Below the pieces are notes generated by a model. The model did not search any database. It was given only the letters and a program-made list of their open reading frames with translations, and had not been told where the DNA came from. A stretch of 64,000 nt of DNA from Pempheris klunzingeri (Eukaryota > Chordata > Actinopteri > Acropomatiformes > Pempheridae): NCBI RefSeq assembly GCF_042242105.1, contig NC_092014.1, positions 13,717,874 through 13,781,873 of the forward strand, in the 5' to 3' direction. Positions 11,247 through 25,261 of this stretch are shown in pieces (position 1 is the first letter of the stretch; each line of letters begins with the position of its first letter). Both the position numbers and the translations under genes were made by a program.

Positions 11247-14200
11247 CTACGAAACAGAACAAACATATAAACTCACTTTTTAAAATCCTAATTAATACAC
11301 CATAATGTTAAGGTTAGGAGTATTTTGTTTATTTTGAGACTAGACAAAAACTGAGGGGGGGAACACAGAGCTATTCTACGGAGACGCTGACCTACAGGGA
11401 GAAGAGCCTAAAGACAACAAGAAAGCTTGCAATAATAACTCAGATGCATTTATTTCAAGTTATTGAGACTGACATAGAACTAGCTGTAGTACCTTTTCAA
11501 CTAATAAGCTTTCCTGTTCCCGTGTTTTTAGATTTGTAACATCACATTAAAATGTCGATTACCTGATTGATTGGGCCTGAAGGTGTGCATGTGGCTCCTG
11601 GCAGGAGGGCGACACATAGCGGATGCCCGTCTGCGGTGAGGGGCAGACGGGGAGCGGGGCGGTGGGCGCTGGGGTGGGAGGGATGCACGACGTCCGGGAT
11701 CTGGTGGAGCGAGCCACGGTGGGGGAAGACTGTTGGCTGAGGGAGAGGGAGGTGTGCTTGTGCGGGAGAGAGGAGGTGGAGTAGTGGGGGGAGGTCTGAG
11801 GGTGGGAGGTGGACTGATGGGGGAGGGTTGAGGAGGAGTGCTGATGGACGGAGGAGGAGGAGGAAGACGATGAGGAGGAGTGGGGCAGGAAGATGCTCCT
11901 GTCGTAAGTACCGGCACTGGGGATGCTGGTGACACGAGGAGGAGACTCCACACGCTTCCTCTGTTGGTAAAAACCAGCACAGTTTATGTTGGTGTAACAC
12001 TCAAAATGGAGTTCGTTCATTAATCGAGTTTTGTCCATTTCATATGAATGAAAATCCACACAATTAAATGATTGTTTTCAACTTAGATTGAGGCTGTGCT
12101 CCAAATGTAGTGTGTCCTCAGACCGCTATTAAACAATTCAAGAATCACCATTATATTTGTATATTGTAAGTCAATCCCACATACAGCGTCCTGATTCTGT
12201 ATTAATCCACAGTGGAAAATAGTCCCCCAACAAATGCACTATTTACCTCTGTCTGAGAATCATTTTCTAAAATCTACAGTGCCCAGCTGTTTTAGGATCA
12301 GCCTTAATCTTTAATGCTCTCAGGGCTACAATAGATGTAGCAAAGGCCTGGAGGGGTGTCACAGTGGAAGAAGAAACAACTTGTAAGCTCACCTGAAACA
12401 AGGTGAAGCTGTTCTAAAACATGCATTAAGTGACTACTGTGTGGATGTACACCACAAATTCGTAGCCTACAACCATGACCATGCTGGCAGACTGGAGGTG
12501 GTGTTCTGTTGGAAAGTTGTTGAGGATGACTATTTGAGAAAACTGCCGGGTGAATTCGATTTTATGTGGAGCACACTGGCTGTTAATTCTGCCCAGCGTA
12601 GCAAGTAGGAGTGAGGGTTGGACTGGAAAGTCTAAATTTAAGTGAAACTCTGCAGAAAATACTTTATATCATAAATAATAATCGCCCACTCTGTCCTGTA
12701 AAATGTTTGTACTTACCTGCTTTATGGAGAACAGCAGCTGTAGACAGCTTGAATTCATCAGTCACAATATTAACAAGAAACTTCTGAAAACACTCCTGCA
12801 GCATAATCAACCATATGCCATCGTACGCTACCATAGGCTTCGGTTAAAAAAAAACTTTTTTATACCAAAAACACCTAAAATCTGGTGTGTATCCAGCCAT
12901 ATTTAGGTGTTTGAAACATGTTGAGCTTACAGTGACCAGAGAGGTGGGCTACGCTGGAGTGGCTTGTTAGGTTTTGATACCTTCTTCCACTCTCAAACCT
13001 CAGCACCATTATAACCATCATGAATCCAAGCAGATGGCAGCATCCACTCGCTGTCAGGAAATAAATTACAAAGTATTTATCATCCCCCTTTCAAATCTAC
13101 AGAAGGGAGGTGTTTGATATTGAAAAGATCTTGGGTGGAGATCATTTCAAATGCAGTCAGGAAAACAGCACGCATGCTTCTATACTGTGTTTAGATTTCT
13201 CGGCCCAGATGGTCTGTGATCATTTATCCGTGACTGACACCAAAGTAATGTACCCAAGTTAATTAGAGGCCAAGGTGCTTTTAGTTTTCGACGTGAAAGT
13301 CTTTCTCAGTGTAGCTCATGTAAAATCTGCAGATTATATCTTCAGTAAACTTACAAGTTTCTTTTGCATCACTTAACATCACCATTAAACTTGTTTGTAT
13401 GTATCATTTTTGTTCATCCACACGAGGCTGAATCTTTACTGGCCAAATGTAATTAAAAGCAGTGTGATGGACACATTAGGCGGCGCGTCTTCTCGACAGA
13501 CTGGTGATCTGTCGGGTGAGGAGTTGACTCCAGCCCAGCGAGCACTTCTGGCTGGAAGGAGGCTCGTTTTGATGAATACATTACGTGCCTGAGCAGAACA
13601 GACGAACTCACCCTCATGGTTGGCGTGACGCTCCCGGGGCGGGACTTGCTGTCACGAAGCCTGAGGGTGCTGTTGTCCCCGGCAACAGGAGGGTGGAGCT
13701 GCAGCTGATGCCTCTCTTCCTGGAGGGAAGGAGGACGAGGAAGGACTTTCATTGCCCTTATTCACAGTTGGTGTTGTGGCTGTTGTATTAGCGTTGTGTC
13801 TGGAGGGTGTACTCGTTTTCTGAGCTGCCTCATGCCACACAGATGGTAGACACAGCACTCTGGCAGAGGACACTTTAAAAATGTAGTTTTCATTTCTATT
13901 AATGAAGGCACCATTCCGATGTGATTTCATTTGAGTGATTAAAGCCAGTTTTACATTCACTCTTGGTCACAACACTGATAATTGTTGCCAAGAATTTCTC
14001 AGATTCCACCTGTGAGCCCATTTTGCACCATGAAGCCGAATATTGCTGGAGCTCTTAAGCAGTTTTTCTTTATTTACATTACAGAGGCTTGTACTGGCAT
14101 ATTAGCAGGGTTCATTATCTTTGTCTGATCTCAACTCAAGGTCTACCTACTTGCTAGTTCTGAAGCTGCTGACCTAATCACGTGGCTCTACACTTCTACA

Positions 14201-16300
14201 CTTGCTACACTGCTTCTTTGGCAATAGTTGAGATACAGGGAAAACAAAAACACGAGGGAGAGAGGAGCTCAGCGACTAATTTCCAGAGGGGAATCAAACC
14301 AAGGACATTGCAGTTACATGGTACGCGTCCTGACCACTACGTTACCGGGACACCCCTAAATCCACATGTATGAGAAGTCCTAGAAGTGCTCAGAGTGATG
14401 GAAAGTTTCCTCGGCAGCAACTCTTTCTTCCAAGAATGAACTGTCAAGAATGAAACAGCATGAATAATTGGCTCATTTAGCAAGAAACCTTTGATTAGAA
14501 TACGTTTTAAACATAATTTAGAGTATCACCACTGTGGCTGCTTTGGCTCCAACCAGCTATAAAAGCTGGTATGTGTGATCATCAAATAAATGGCTCCTGT
14601 TTTAAGTAAAACCTCGTGCGAGCCTGGTTGTGACACCAGAATGAAAAGCATACTGTTAATGTACTGTTGTTGCTGTTAAACAGCTAAGCTGGGGGAGTAT
14701 TAGATGCTTCAGAAATACAATACACAACTGCACAAACAAGTTTCTGTTAGCTGCCCACATATAGTGTCATAGAGGGGACAGTCCATGAAGGAAAGGCTGG
14801 TGTTATTCTATATTTTTATGTATTGTCAACAAATCCAATTAAAATTAGTGCTGTAATCTCCCTTCCAAATACCCACCATCTGTCTGTGGTGATCAGTACC
14901 AAGCCCATTAGTTCCTACTGAATATGTGACTCTTGAAAGCCAGGTCACAAATATATAGTTTATATAGAGACTTTTAAGAAAATAGTTCATAATTTACTAA
15001 AATAGCTGGGCACTGTAGTTTTTAGCAAAAATAAGTCAAACAGGAATAAATAGTACATTTGTTGGGGACTATTTTTAGCCAAAAATTTGGCTCTGGTGGG
15101 GTTTTTTTTGGCAGCAGGACTGTGTTTGAGGGATTGGCTCAAAATAAAATACAGAGCTGATGTTCATCATGGCACAGAGGAATAAGCTATATCAGAGTTC
15201 ACAGACGATACTTTTTAGTGGCAAAAATGCATCGTTGATTTTGAGATTTGTTGACAATAACGACAACATATAATATCACCAGACTAATCATTTAAATTTA
15301 ATTTAAACTTGTGAGGAGATCTGAAGCAGTAAGAAACGATTGTTAGAGTCTGCAGAGTGTGTGTTTTTGTGCTCTCACCACTAGTCGTTTAATGAGCTGG
15401 TCTCTCTCCGACAGTCTCTCCTGAAGCCTCCCCAGCTGCAGGTCGTCACATCGAGGCTCCCTCCTCCTGCACCGCTCCTCCCGCTCGCGTAGCCTGTAGT
15501 TAAATCATAAACACAAACACACACTTTTCTCCCGCACCCGCTCTGACGTCCTGCCCCCTATTTCAAATGTCTGTGACCTCTACTCACTCGTTCTCCAAGG
15601 CCACTATGCGAGCCTGCAGGTGCGTCTGGGCGCTGCTGTACTCAGACACCAAACTCTGCATCTCCCTCTTGTGCTCCCTCCTGATCTCCTCCACCTCCTC
15701 TCTCCTCTTATCCTCCTCCCGTTCCTTCTTCTTCTCCTCGTCCAACTCCTCTTCTTTGACGTCCTCCTCTTTCTTCTCCTCCCAGTGCTTCTGTGACTCC
15801 TCCAGTTTCTCCATCTCCACCCTCAGTTTCTCCACTTCCTCCTTCAGACGTTGTGCTTCTTCTTCCAACTGGGCGTCTCTCCTCTTCTGCAGCTCTGCAC
15901 TCTCCTCCTCTTTCTCTTTCACCTCAGCGTTAGCATTCTCCCAAACTAACCTGGAAAGGCAAAGTAGATATAAGATGCTTTAATACAATAAAACAATTAT
16001 GATAAACAGCAAACAGTAGTGGCGGTGGTGTCACCTTGGTCATGAGGAAACAGTGACTTTCACTATTTTGTGACATTTAAATGAAACAAAATTACAGATT
16101 AATCATTAATGAAAATAATCAGTTAACGGCAGCACTGAGTGATATCAGTAATGTTCACAATGACCCACTTCTTACTTCTTTACCTTTCCTTTAATTGCTT
16201 CTTAAGTGTTGTATTTTCTCTCTGCAGCTCCAGCATGGCACAGCGGCTCTCATCCAGCTGTCGCTCAAACACCTGATTCTGGTTCTGCTGCTTCAGATCC

Positions 16301-16399
<99 letters not shown>

Positions 16400-16763
16400 G
16401 CATGCATACAATACTTTCACATTCTCAATATCTGCATTCAGTCTAAGATCCAGAACTCTGCTTTTAAAGTGGTCCAAGCAGCTGTAGATGGTAATGCACG
16501 TTGTGTGTTGACTTCATCCCAGAGCCACGGCGGATTTTATTCATGTGAATGATAATGATCTCAGTTACGAAATGGCTGTGATCTGCTGGTGTGTGCACGT
16601 GTGTACTGCGTATTTGTTTGCGTGTGTGTGCATCAAAAAGAGATTATGTAAGTGAAAGATGGGCCATAACACAGACAAAAACAGACCGAGAGGCGAGTGT
16701 TTGTGTGTCTCTTTGTGCACACTCATCCCAGTGGGACTAATGCGTGTGTGTGTGTGTGTCTGT

Positions 16764-16795
<32 letters not shown>

Positions 16796-19700
16796 TACCT
16801 GTTGCAGAGCCATCATTTGTGTGTGTGCCTGTAGTTGAGCTTGGAGGTCTTCTATCTGCTGCATGTGTCTCTGGGTCATCTGTCTGCTCCACTCTGTGTG
16901 CTGCTGGGTCAACTCTGCACGCTGCTTATCTGATATCACACACACACACACGCACACACACACACACACGCACAACCACATACAGAAAACAAAATCAATT
17001 TGGCCCACTGTTACAGGTACCCTTCTGCTGTTGCCATGGTGAAGTGTATCCATGGCAATAGCAACTTCACTTTTGAATTTATAATCTCAATGTGTATATC
17101 GCTCTGTGTGTGCATGTGTGCAGGTGTGTGTTGTTCATTTGTCCATGCAGCTGTGTTATATAGAGAGTGTTACTGTCCGCATGTGCTTATGCTGATGCTC
17201 TAGCCTGAATGTGTTTATGAGAGTGTGTGATACCGAGCTCCAGGTGGTGCAAAGTCTGTAGTCTGTTCCTCTCAGACAGCACGTCTTCTTTCGCCCGTCG
17301 CTCCAACGCCTGCAGAGCCATTGTGTGACTGTGTCTTTCCTCAGCTGAAGTCTGGGATTGAGGTTCCTTCAACACATTAACGCACATTTTGTCCTTTTAC
17401 AACAACCCCACAGACCTGTCGTTACACTAGAGCCTGGTGTGTGTACATGGTGCATGGATAAATGCACACCCTCACTGAACAACGCTACATTGCCTCTTCA
17501 CTGCAGCGCTATCATCAAAGCTGCTTAATAATTCATCACAGAGCAAACAGAGAGTACACATGATTGTTGAAAATGTGTGTGCATGCAGGCATGTGCTTAT
17601 ACCTGCAGCAGATCCCTCAGTTTCTTGTTTATCTCCTTGGTGTCTTGGACCTCTTTCCTCAGCCTGTCAATTTCGGGGTTGCCAGGGCAATCATCTCCCA
17701 TCTCCGCCATCTTTTTCTCCGCCTGGCATTGGGCGACAAATCGGGGGAGCAAAGGCCTTTAAAACTGTGTTTGCTGACAAAGTAATCCTGAGATGATGAA
17801 TTTGCAGCAAGCATTGAATTAAATTGAGCTGTTGCTTTTGTTTAAGAATTTGCAGACTCAGACAGCTTTCTTAAATAAATAAAACACCAACTTCATTGTG
17901 TACACAGTAACAGCTTATGGAACTAATTAAAGGGGTGCTCCAGCAATTTAGGATTGCAATTGCTGAGAAATTGTTAAATTGGTGCAACTGAGGACTTTTA
18001 GTCTCTAGAACGGCTTCAAAAACACTGGATCCGACATGATGCAGCCCGATAAAGTATTTTGTTTGAGCCTTCCTGCCTGGTATCGTCCCCAAGCCAAAGC
18101 TGAGACATCCAGGTGGCATCATCAGGGTTATTTTCTCAAACTTGTGAAAGCTCCCTCAGGGCCACAACTGTTTGCAAAGGCTGAAAAATACTTAACTTGA
18201 CTAGTAAACTGATCTCAATATGTGGGGTTCAGTCACCTTAAAAGACATAAAGACATAACCTTATAATCCAAAGGAAACCAGACACAATAAATACCATTTG
18301 TGCATCAGCTGAGGGTGGACAATCATCTGATCCTCAATATGTTGTTTTGAGGATGAACAGAAGAAAACTAACTGGCAACTTTTTCAAGCAAAAATGCCAA
18401 ATATGTACTTGTTCCAGCTTCTCAAATATGAGAATTAGCTGCTTTTCTCTGTCCAATATGGTAGTAAACTCAAAATCTTTGGGTTTTGTGATGATGGTTG
18501 ATCAAAATAAGCAAAAATAAGACATCATCTTGCCCTCTCATAAATTTTAAAGGGTATATTTCACTAATTTCTGACATTATTTGATGATGAAATAATTGTT
18601 AATTACAGTCTACACCTAACCAACAACAGTAGCCTCATCACATTTCTGTTCAATCTTACTGCTAACTGAACATATACTTTGCCTGTGTGACTCAGAGCCT
18701 AATTAGATTAGTTCCAGACTTCACTTTCACCTCCCACATTTCCATCTCTCTTTTCGGAAAAAAAAAATATGAATGCTAAACTAAAGGGAGCTTCAGTCTG
18801 AATATCTTTCTAGGTTATAAGCGTTTAGTGAAAATCAGCGCGACTGAGGGTGACTGAGAAAAAAGATCGCAGATGGTTACAGGCGGTTTGTGAGGGACGC
18901 TCACCTCTGACTGCTCCTCGGCCAGTTGACTCTGCAGCTCAGATATCTGGGTCTGCAGCTCCTGCTCTTTGCTCTGCCATCTCTGTTCGCTCTCTGCAAC
19001 AGCGGCATTCATCTCTATCCTGAACTCTGCCCTGAGACGATCCTCACACTCTGCCCTGCAGGCATGCATCAGAGCAAGAAGTGAGGCAGAGTTAACCTAC
19101 ATGCAAAACTACTCTTTATTTCTTCTTGCTGCGTTCTCCTGTGTAATCACTTCATTGTGTCTTGTGCTTCTAGCTTTGAGATGACTATTATTCTAAGGTT
19201 TATGCTTAGTAGACACTGTAGTAACCAGATTTCTCACTTTTCTTAATAACTTTATGTCCTATGAATCCATGTAAGCACAAATCAGATTTCGTCTGTCATA
19301 TTCAAAGATTAGGAATTCCCTGGTTGTGTTTCTGGAGCAGAAACCTGCATACCTTTAGCTACCAGGGTTTTGTGAGTGACTCCCAGAGAAGGAAAGTAAT
19401 GTCATGTTCACTAGTATTCTTGTTAAAAGAAAGCGTTACTGTTATTCTATTCGACAATAAACCTGTGTAGGAGGGTAAATAAAGGTTTTAAATATAAGTA
19501 ATTGGCTGTTGTCAGTGTGGGTCTACAGTAATCATAGTCACTATATAATGAAAAGGAAGATGTTAGATATGTAGAATCATTATATGAGACAGGACAGACT
19601 AATTAGTTCTGACAAGCATTTCATCTAATGTTTATTCGTATCTAATTTGTAGTTCTGTTAAAACACATTACACGTCAGCAAAGCTAACTCAAATGAATCT

Positions 19701-22700
19701 GCACTGAACAGAAGAGAGCAAAGGATGCTGTAGGTCAGCTCTTCTTTGATCGTCCCCAGTGATCTTTTAACAGGGGGTGATCACAAGCAGCTTCAAGACT
19801 TTGTTATGTAAACCCAAGCAGTTCTGGCAGGTTGGTGTTTATTCTGCTACCTGATCCGGTCCTCGGTGTGCCGCTGGCCCTGATCTAGCAGACTCCTCTC
19901 CGTGTTCAGCCGGCTCTGCTCCAGGACCTTCTCCTCCAGCCGGTGTTTGTCAGCTCTCAGGGATGCTATCTCTCTCTGCTGTCTGTCCCGCTGCCTCTCT
20001 GCCTCCTCCTGTATCCGCGCCAGCCGAGTCCGAGTCTGATGAAGCTCTTCCTCCAGACGAGAGCACTGCGGCCCACACGGGCTTGCACCTTCTGGCGCCG
20101 CCTTTTCTTTCTTGTCTTGGTGTTGGATCACTGACTCCAGCCTACAGATCTGGGAGCACAAAATGCTTTCATATATCTCAGGTGTTACAACTGATATGAA
20201 AATAGCTTTATCTCATATTTTAAAACATACACACTCAACTAGGGGAATTTGACCTCTGACCTCATTGGTAGCATCTCTCAGATTTGTCCTCAGCTCCTCT
20301 CTTTCCTTCTCCAGCCCGTTGCGTAGCTCCTCGCCGGTTCGCCTCTCTTCTTCCAAATGTGCACACACCTTCCAAGGAAATTCAGCCTCATCAGAGCCCA
20401 TTATTACATTAGCAACTTATCTTCTTTTTAGCACTTTAACCCAACCATACTAACATCTCCTTACTACTAAGCCTAATTAATAATTAGTCACAATGAAGTG
20501 CACATTACAAGAAAGCTCAAAGGGCAGGCAATTATGTGATAAAATCTCAAAAAATGTTTCATTAAACATGCTGTTTTAGACCAGTCGTTCCCAACCAGGG
20601 GTGGGGACCCCTCAAGGAGTCTCGAGGTGATTAACAGAATAGCGAATCTGATAAAAAACATTCATGCTGCAATGAATTGCAGTTTTTTCTTTTGATCTTA
20701 GCTTTTTTCTTATAAATTACTATACTCTAAAAAATTTAAATAAAACAAGATAAAAGTCTATGAGTCTATGGCATGATACACTACTACTACTGATACACAG
20801 TCATTTTAATGGTCACAACTGTTGGGGCACAGTCTGTGTAAAGGAGCATCCAACACTAAATAAAAAATGACCTTGATATTGCAGTAGCCTGATTTTTTTA
20901 AACTTCACATAAACAAGAATAACATTTATCTGTTTTATCATGATTTCTGTGCATGTAGAACACGTGTTCATCAGACTCAGAGAAAGTATTCCTGCTGCGG
21001 CTGTGTGACAGGATGAAAGGAACAATTCTCATAGAAGCTTGTTCTTGTATCCAGGATAATTAATTCCAAAGTCTGACTGAAGAAACTAAAATAATCAAGC
21101 CTATATGAGCTGGCTGCCGCAGCTGAACAGCAGGCTATTTTTAAAATTCAGATAATTGCATGTTATGGAAAAACAGTGTCTTTTGTCAGATCAAATGTTC
21201 CGACAAAGAAAGAAATGTCCTAGCTTTAGTCTAAAGATGTGGTAGTGGAAAAATAGGTCGCCCAGACAAATGCTGACCTCTTGGTTGGTCTTCTTCTCCG
21301 CGCTCAGAGCTTCTTGGACGCTGTGAAGTTCAGCTGCGTGCCTCCTCATCACCTCCTCTATTGCCTTCCGCACCTGCTCCTTCAACCGTTTCCTGTCCTC
21401 CTCAGCCTTCTCCACCAATCTCTTCTTCTCCTCCTCCAGCTTCTGCTGCACATTGGCCCTCTCCGCCTCGACCTGCTCGATGCTCTTGTCCAACTGTGAA
21501 CGAATGCGAACTCTCTCCACATCCAGCTCCTTCCGCAGCCGGTCCACCTCTTCCTCCTTTTCTCTTCTCAGACGCTCTCTGATCTCTTCCACTTCTCTGT
21601 GCAGCGCTTCCTTCTCCTCCTCTCTGTCTCTGCGCAGTCTGTTTCTGTCCTTCTCGAACTGTTCCTTTTCTTTTTCTCTTTCCCTCTGTAGGTTTTCTCT
21701 CTCCTTTTCTATCTCCCTCTGCAGTTTATCCCTCTCGTCATCTGCATGTTTTTGGATGCGACGCAGCTCCTCTGTCTGGGCTCTCACCATCTCAGAGCGC
21801 AAACTGGACAGGGCCTCGGCATGCTATGAAAACACACAACATGCACTCAATTGCCATTATAGGCTTCATAAAAGTCGACTTCATGACAAGGGTTGTATTG
21901 GATTGAATCAGACTGTACAAGTGTACCTAATAAAGTGGACACTGAGTGCAAAATGTATTCAGTTACACGTGTGTGCCTCTGTGCCTTGATACCTGGCGTA
22001 TCTGTCGTGCATGGTCGCTGTTACGGCCACTGCTCTGTAGCTCCAGCTCTCTGTTCCTGCTCTGCAGACGGCTCACCTGGCTCCTAAGCTCCTCCACCTC
22101 AGTGCACACACACACCTCACAGCCTCCGCGGCTCTGCAGCTCCTCTGACACACACGCACACAGAGAACACACATGCCAAATAAACACCAACAAAAGCACC
22201 CAAATGAACAAAAACCTCACTCAAACACGCACAAGTGTGTGTTGATTGATTGTGCATAATAGAAGCAAAATGGACTTATAGCGGAACAATACCAAATGAG
22301 GAGGGGCGCGAAATAAAAATCATTCTCATGCAATAAATAACATTCAGGGTTTTTTTGCTGACTGGGTATGATGACACTTTGATGAAACTGTTTGCTTTTG
22401 TGGAGGATGACTAATGTGCATTTGTTGCATTCTCTGTATATATTATGACTGCATGAGGCAAAAACTTAACACTGATTAACGCTGAGTCAGAATGAATAAT
22501 GGAAATGCACCGAGCTCAGCTGATTTTCACCGATGTGAGCTCTGTGCAGCAGACAGGTGAGAAGACAGGTGGACAGGCAGACCGCGAGAGGCAGACTGAA
22601 CGACTACCTGCTCTGCTCTGCAGCTCGTCTTCCTGCAGCAGCAGCCTCTCCTTGGCAACCGCGAGTTCCTCTTCCGCCCGTTTAGCCACGCCCTCGGCCT

Positions 22701-25220
22701 CAGCCACGCGCCTCCGATCCAGCTCCAGCTCCTCCTCCAGGTCCTGGAGCGACACATGAAGGCCGGGAGGGAGTTTGGGCGTGAGGACAAGTAAGGAGGG
22801 CGATGCAGAAGAGTATTGTGGGTTGACAGAGAGCACGGGGGAATAGAAAAGGAAAAAAAGACAGGTGAGAGAGAGAGAGAAGCACGTTTGACACAGATAA
22901 GAAGGAGAGAGAGAACACAAGTCAGAGAGACAGTGAGGGTTATAGAAAAAAAATGGGATGAAATGTGGTGAGTCAGGGAGCTATCTTGCCCAGCTGCGAG
23001 CCTTTAATGGTCTTCTGTGAGGGCTTATGTCAGCTCTGTGCCAGCTCTCATAGGCCTCCTTAATGCTCATCCACGAGGTGGTAATGGTGGTGGTGCAGCG
23101 AATCTATCCTGCTCAAACTACTCATTAGCAGATAGTTGGCAGTGGGAATAGCACTCAGGGAGGGCAGCCTGTGGTTAGACAAGCAAGATCCCCCACCCCT
23201 CTCTCTCTTCTCTCTCCCTCCTTTCCCATCAACATGATCATTAACTGGGTGCATCAGAGACAGGAAGCTGCAAAATTTCAATTTTCCTTTCACCTCCCTT
23301 TTCACAGCACTGGATTCTAGTTTCAGTATGAGCGAAAGGGTTGTGGGTGAGTACGTGCGTGTACCTGTATTCGCTCTTGCAGTTTCACTGTGCTTCTCTT
23401 GCTCTCCGCCATCCTCTCCAGGTGACTTTCCACCTCTGCCTCGGCCCTCTTCACTCTTTCTCGCAGAGCGCTGTGCATGCCTTTCTTCTCCTCTTCCTCC
23501 CTCTCTTCCCACCTCTGCCGCTCCTCCCTCCAATCTGCCTCCATCTTCTTCCTCATTTCTTCTTTCTCCTCGTTAAGCTCATTCATCTGCCGCTCCCAGC
23601 ACTCCCTCTCCTCTTTCACTGCTCGCCTCTTTTCGTCCTCGGCTCGATCCCTCTCCTCCTTCAGTGCCTTCACCTCCTCTAAGAGTGCTTTTACTCTTTC
23701 CAGATCCTCCCGCTCCTCTGTCTCTCTCTCCTGCTCCTCCTTCTTTTTCTCCTCATCCTCTCTCTGTCTCTGCTCCTCTTTGCTCTGTCTATCCTCGTCA
23801 GCCGCTTTCTGTTGCTCCTCACACTTGGCATCCAGCTCCTGGATCTGCTCCTCGGCCTTCTCCAGCTCTTTGCTCAGCCGCAGGTTCTCCTCCTGGGCAT
23901 CGCTGATCTGGGCCTTGGCCTCCTGGAGCTCTTCCTCTGCAGCTTGGAGCCTCTCCTCAAACTCTTTTCTCAGCTCCGCCTCAGTTTCGCGCTCCCTGTC
24001 CTCCACCTGGATGCGGAAGCACTCAAAGTCTGCCCGCACCTGGAGGCACAGAGGATAACAAGTTTCATATTATACATATGGTCAGTGATTAAACATCCTT
24101 AGTAGTGAGTTGTAAGGAGATGTTATTACTTCCAACAACTCTCTGAAAGCCTTTCAGACACTTTGCTACATGCTAACATGTTCAAACATTTGTGCTATTG
24201 TGCCATTTTATCTCAAAGATATTTGGTTGTGTTGAGAATTGTGCAGACCACTGGAGTAAACTGCGTGGACACAAAACATTTGTAAAAGACAAGACTGTGT
24301 CTATAAAGGCCAATTAACTAGCGTAATCTGACATTCATAGACTACTCAGAAGGTGGCAAAACATTTTTTTTATCTAAATATATTATTGTGTTGCCGTGAT
24401 GTAAATATATTCAAATGTAATAGCTGCAGCCTGCAGTTGCAATATGTTATGTAATAATATTGATTCAGACAGAGCTTTGGCTTAACTGTTGACTTGAGCT
24501 ATGTTTGCTCCTATAGGACTTAAACAGATCTGCTAATAAGAAACAATATTTTCTGTGGACGCAGCACGAGCTGTGTTCCTCTCCACAGTCTAGTTTAATG
24601 CTTGCTTGTAATATTTGCACAAGTGTCACTCCTTTGCTCCACCTGTGACGATGCATTACTGATGTTAACAGTGTATTCATCCTGTTCTAAGATTGTACTT
24701 AAACCAGTGGTCTAAAAACAGAGGTTGAGGTAAAGTTGTTAAACGGCTTCCATGTAGGGATGTATTTGCTGGGGGGTGTTAAACGTGGTCCTAAACTGGG
24801 GGCAAAAAATATCCAATGGCTAAAACAGGAAAACATGGCAGGCAACAAACAAACCAGACAGTCGAGCGTGACCACACATTTCAAAATAAAACTTTAAGGC
24901 CCATATGAATGTTTTATCTAGTGAATTGTTAAGATCCTATTTCCAAAGAGCTCACAAGAAAATAATGTGGGTATTTATGATTCATGTTGATGTTTTATTG
25001 CGGTGCATCTAAATTAGGCATGAAGTCTTAAAGGAAGACTGGGTAAAGTAACAGGCTATCTGAACGGGGTTGACTGTTGGAGGTCACATGAGGGGCGGGT
25101 TTGATTTGCTGCTCCCGCTGGGAGTTTACACATTAAATCACAGCAACACAACATGCCCTTGAATGAGGTCAGTTTATCTCATGATCAGGAGGGTAAGAGT
25201 GCACCGCCCGCGCCCCCTTC

Positions 25221-25261
<41 letters not shown>

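Noticed and set aside
12700-12790. Exon-like segment on the minus strand with a GTAAGT donor (…LSTAAVLHKA)
   Set aside because: Its length (about 79 bases from the nearest AG) would break the phase-0 join between fam184b exons 16 and 17, and it resembles a dispersed repeat continuing to 12900.
14560-14640. LTR-like segment with AATAAA and a GTTGTGAC end
   Set aside because: No matching second LTR, primer-binding site or polypurine tract was found nearby.
15567-15983. Ser-rich plus-strand frames opposite fam184b exons (also 21453-21989 and 23477-24058)
   Set aside because: They are the antisense of Glu/Lys-rich coiled-coil exons. GA-rich coding DNA leaves the opposite strand open and Ser-rich. 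Splice phases support only the minus-strand gene.
16180-17061. Frames made of Thr-His, Cys-Val or Val-Cys runs (also near 4995-5189, 11019-11270, 25153-25496, 26546-26921, 29141-29474, 34906-35160)
   Set aside because: Products of CA/TG microsatellites. No independent gene evidence.
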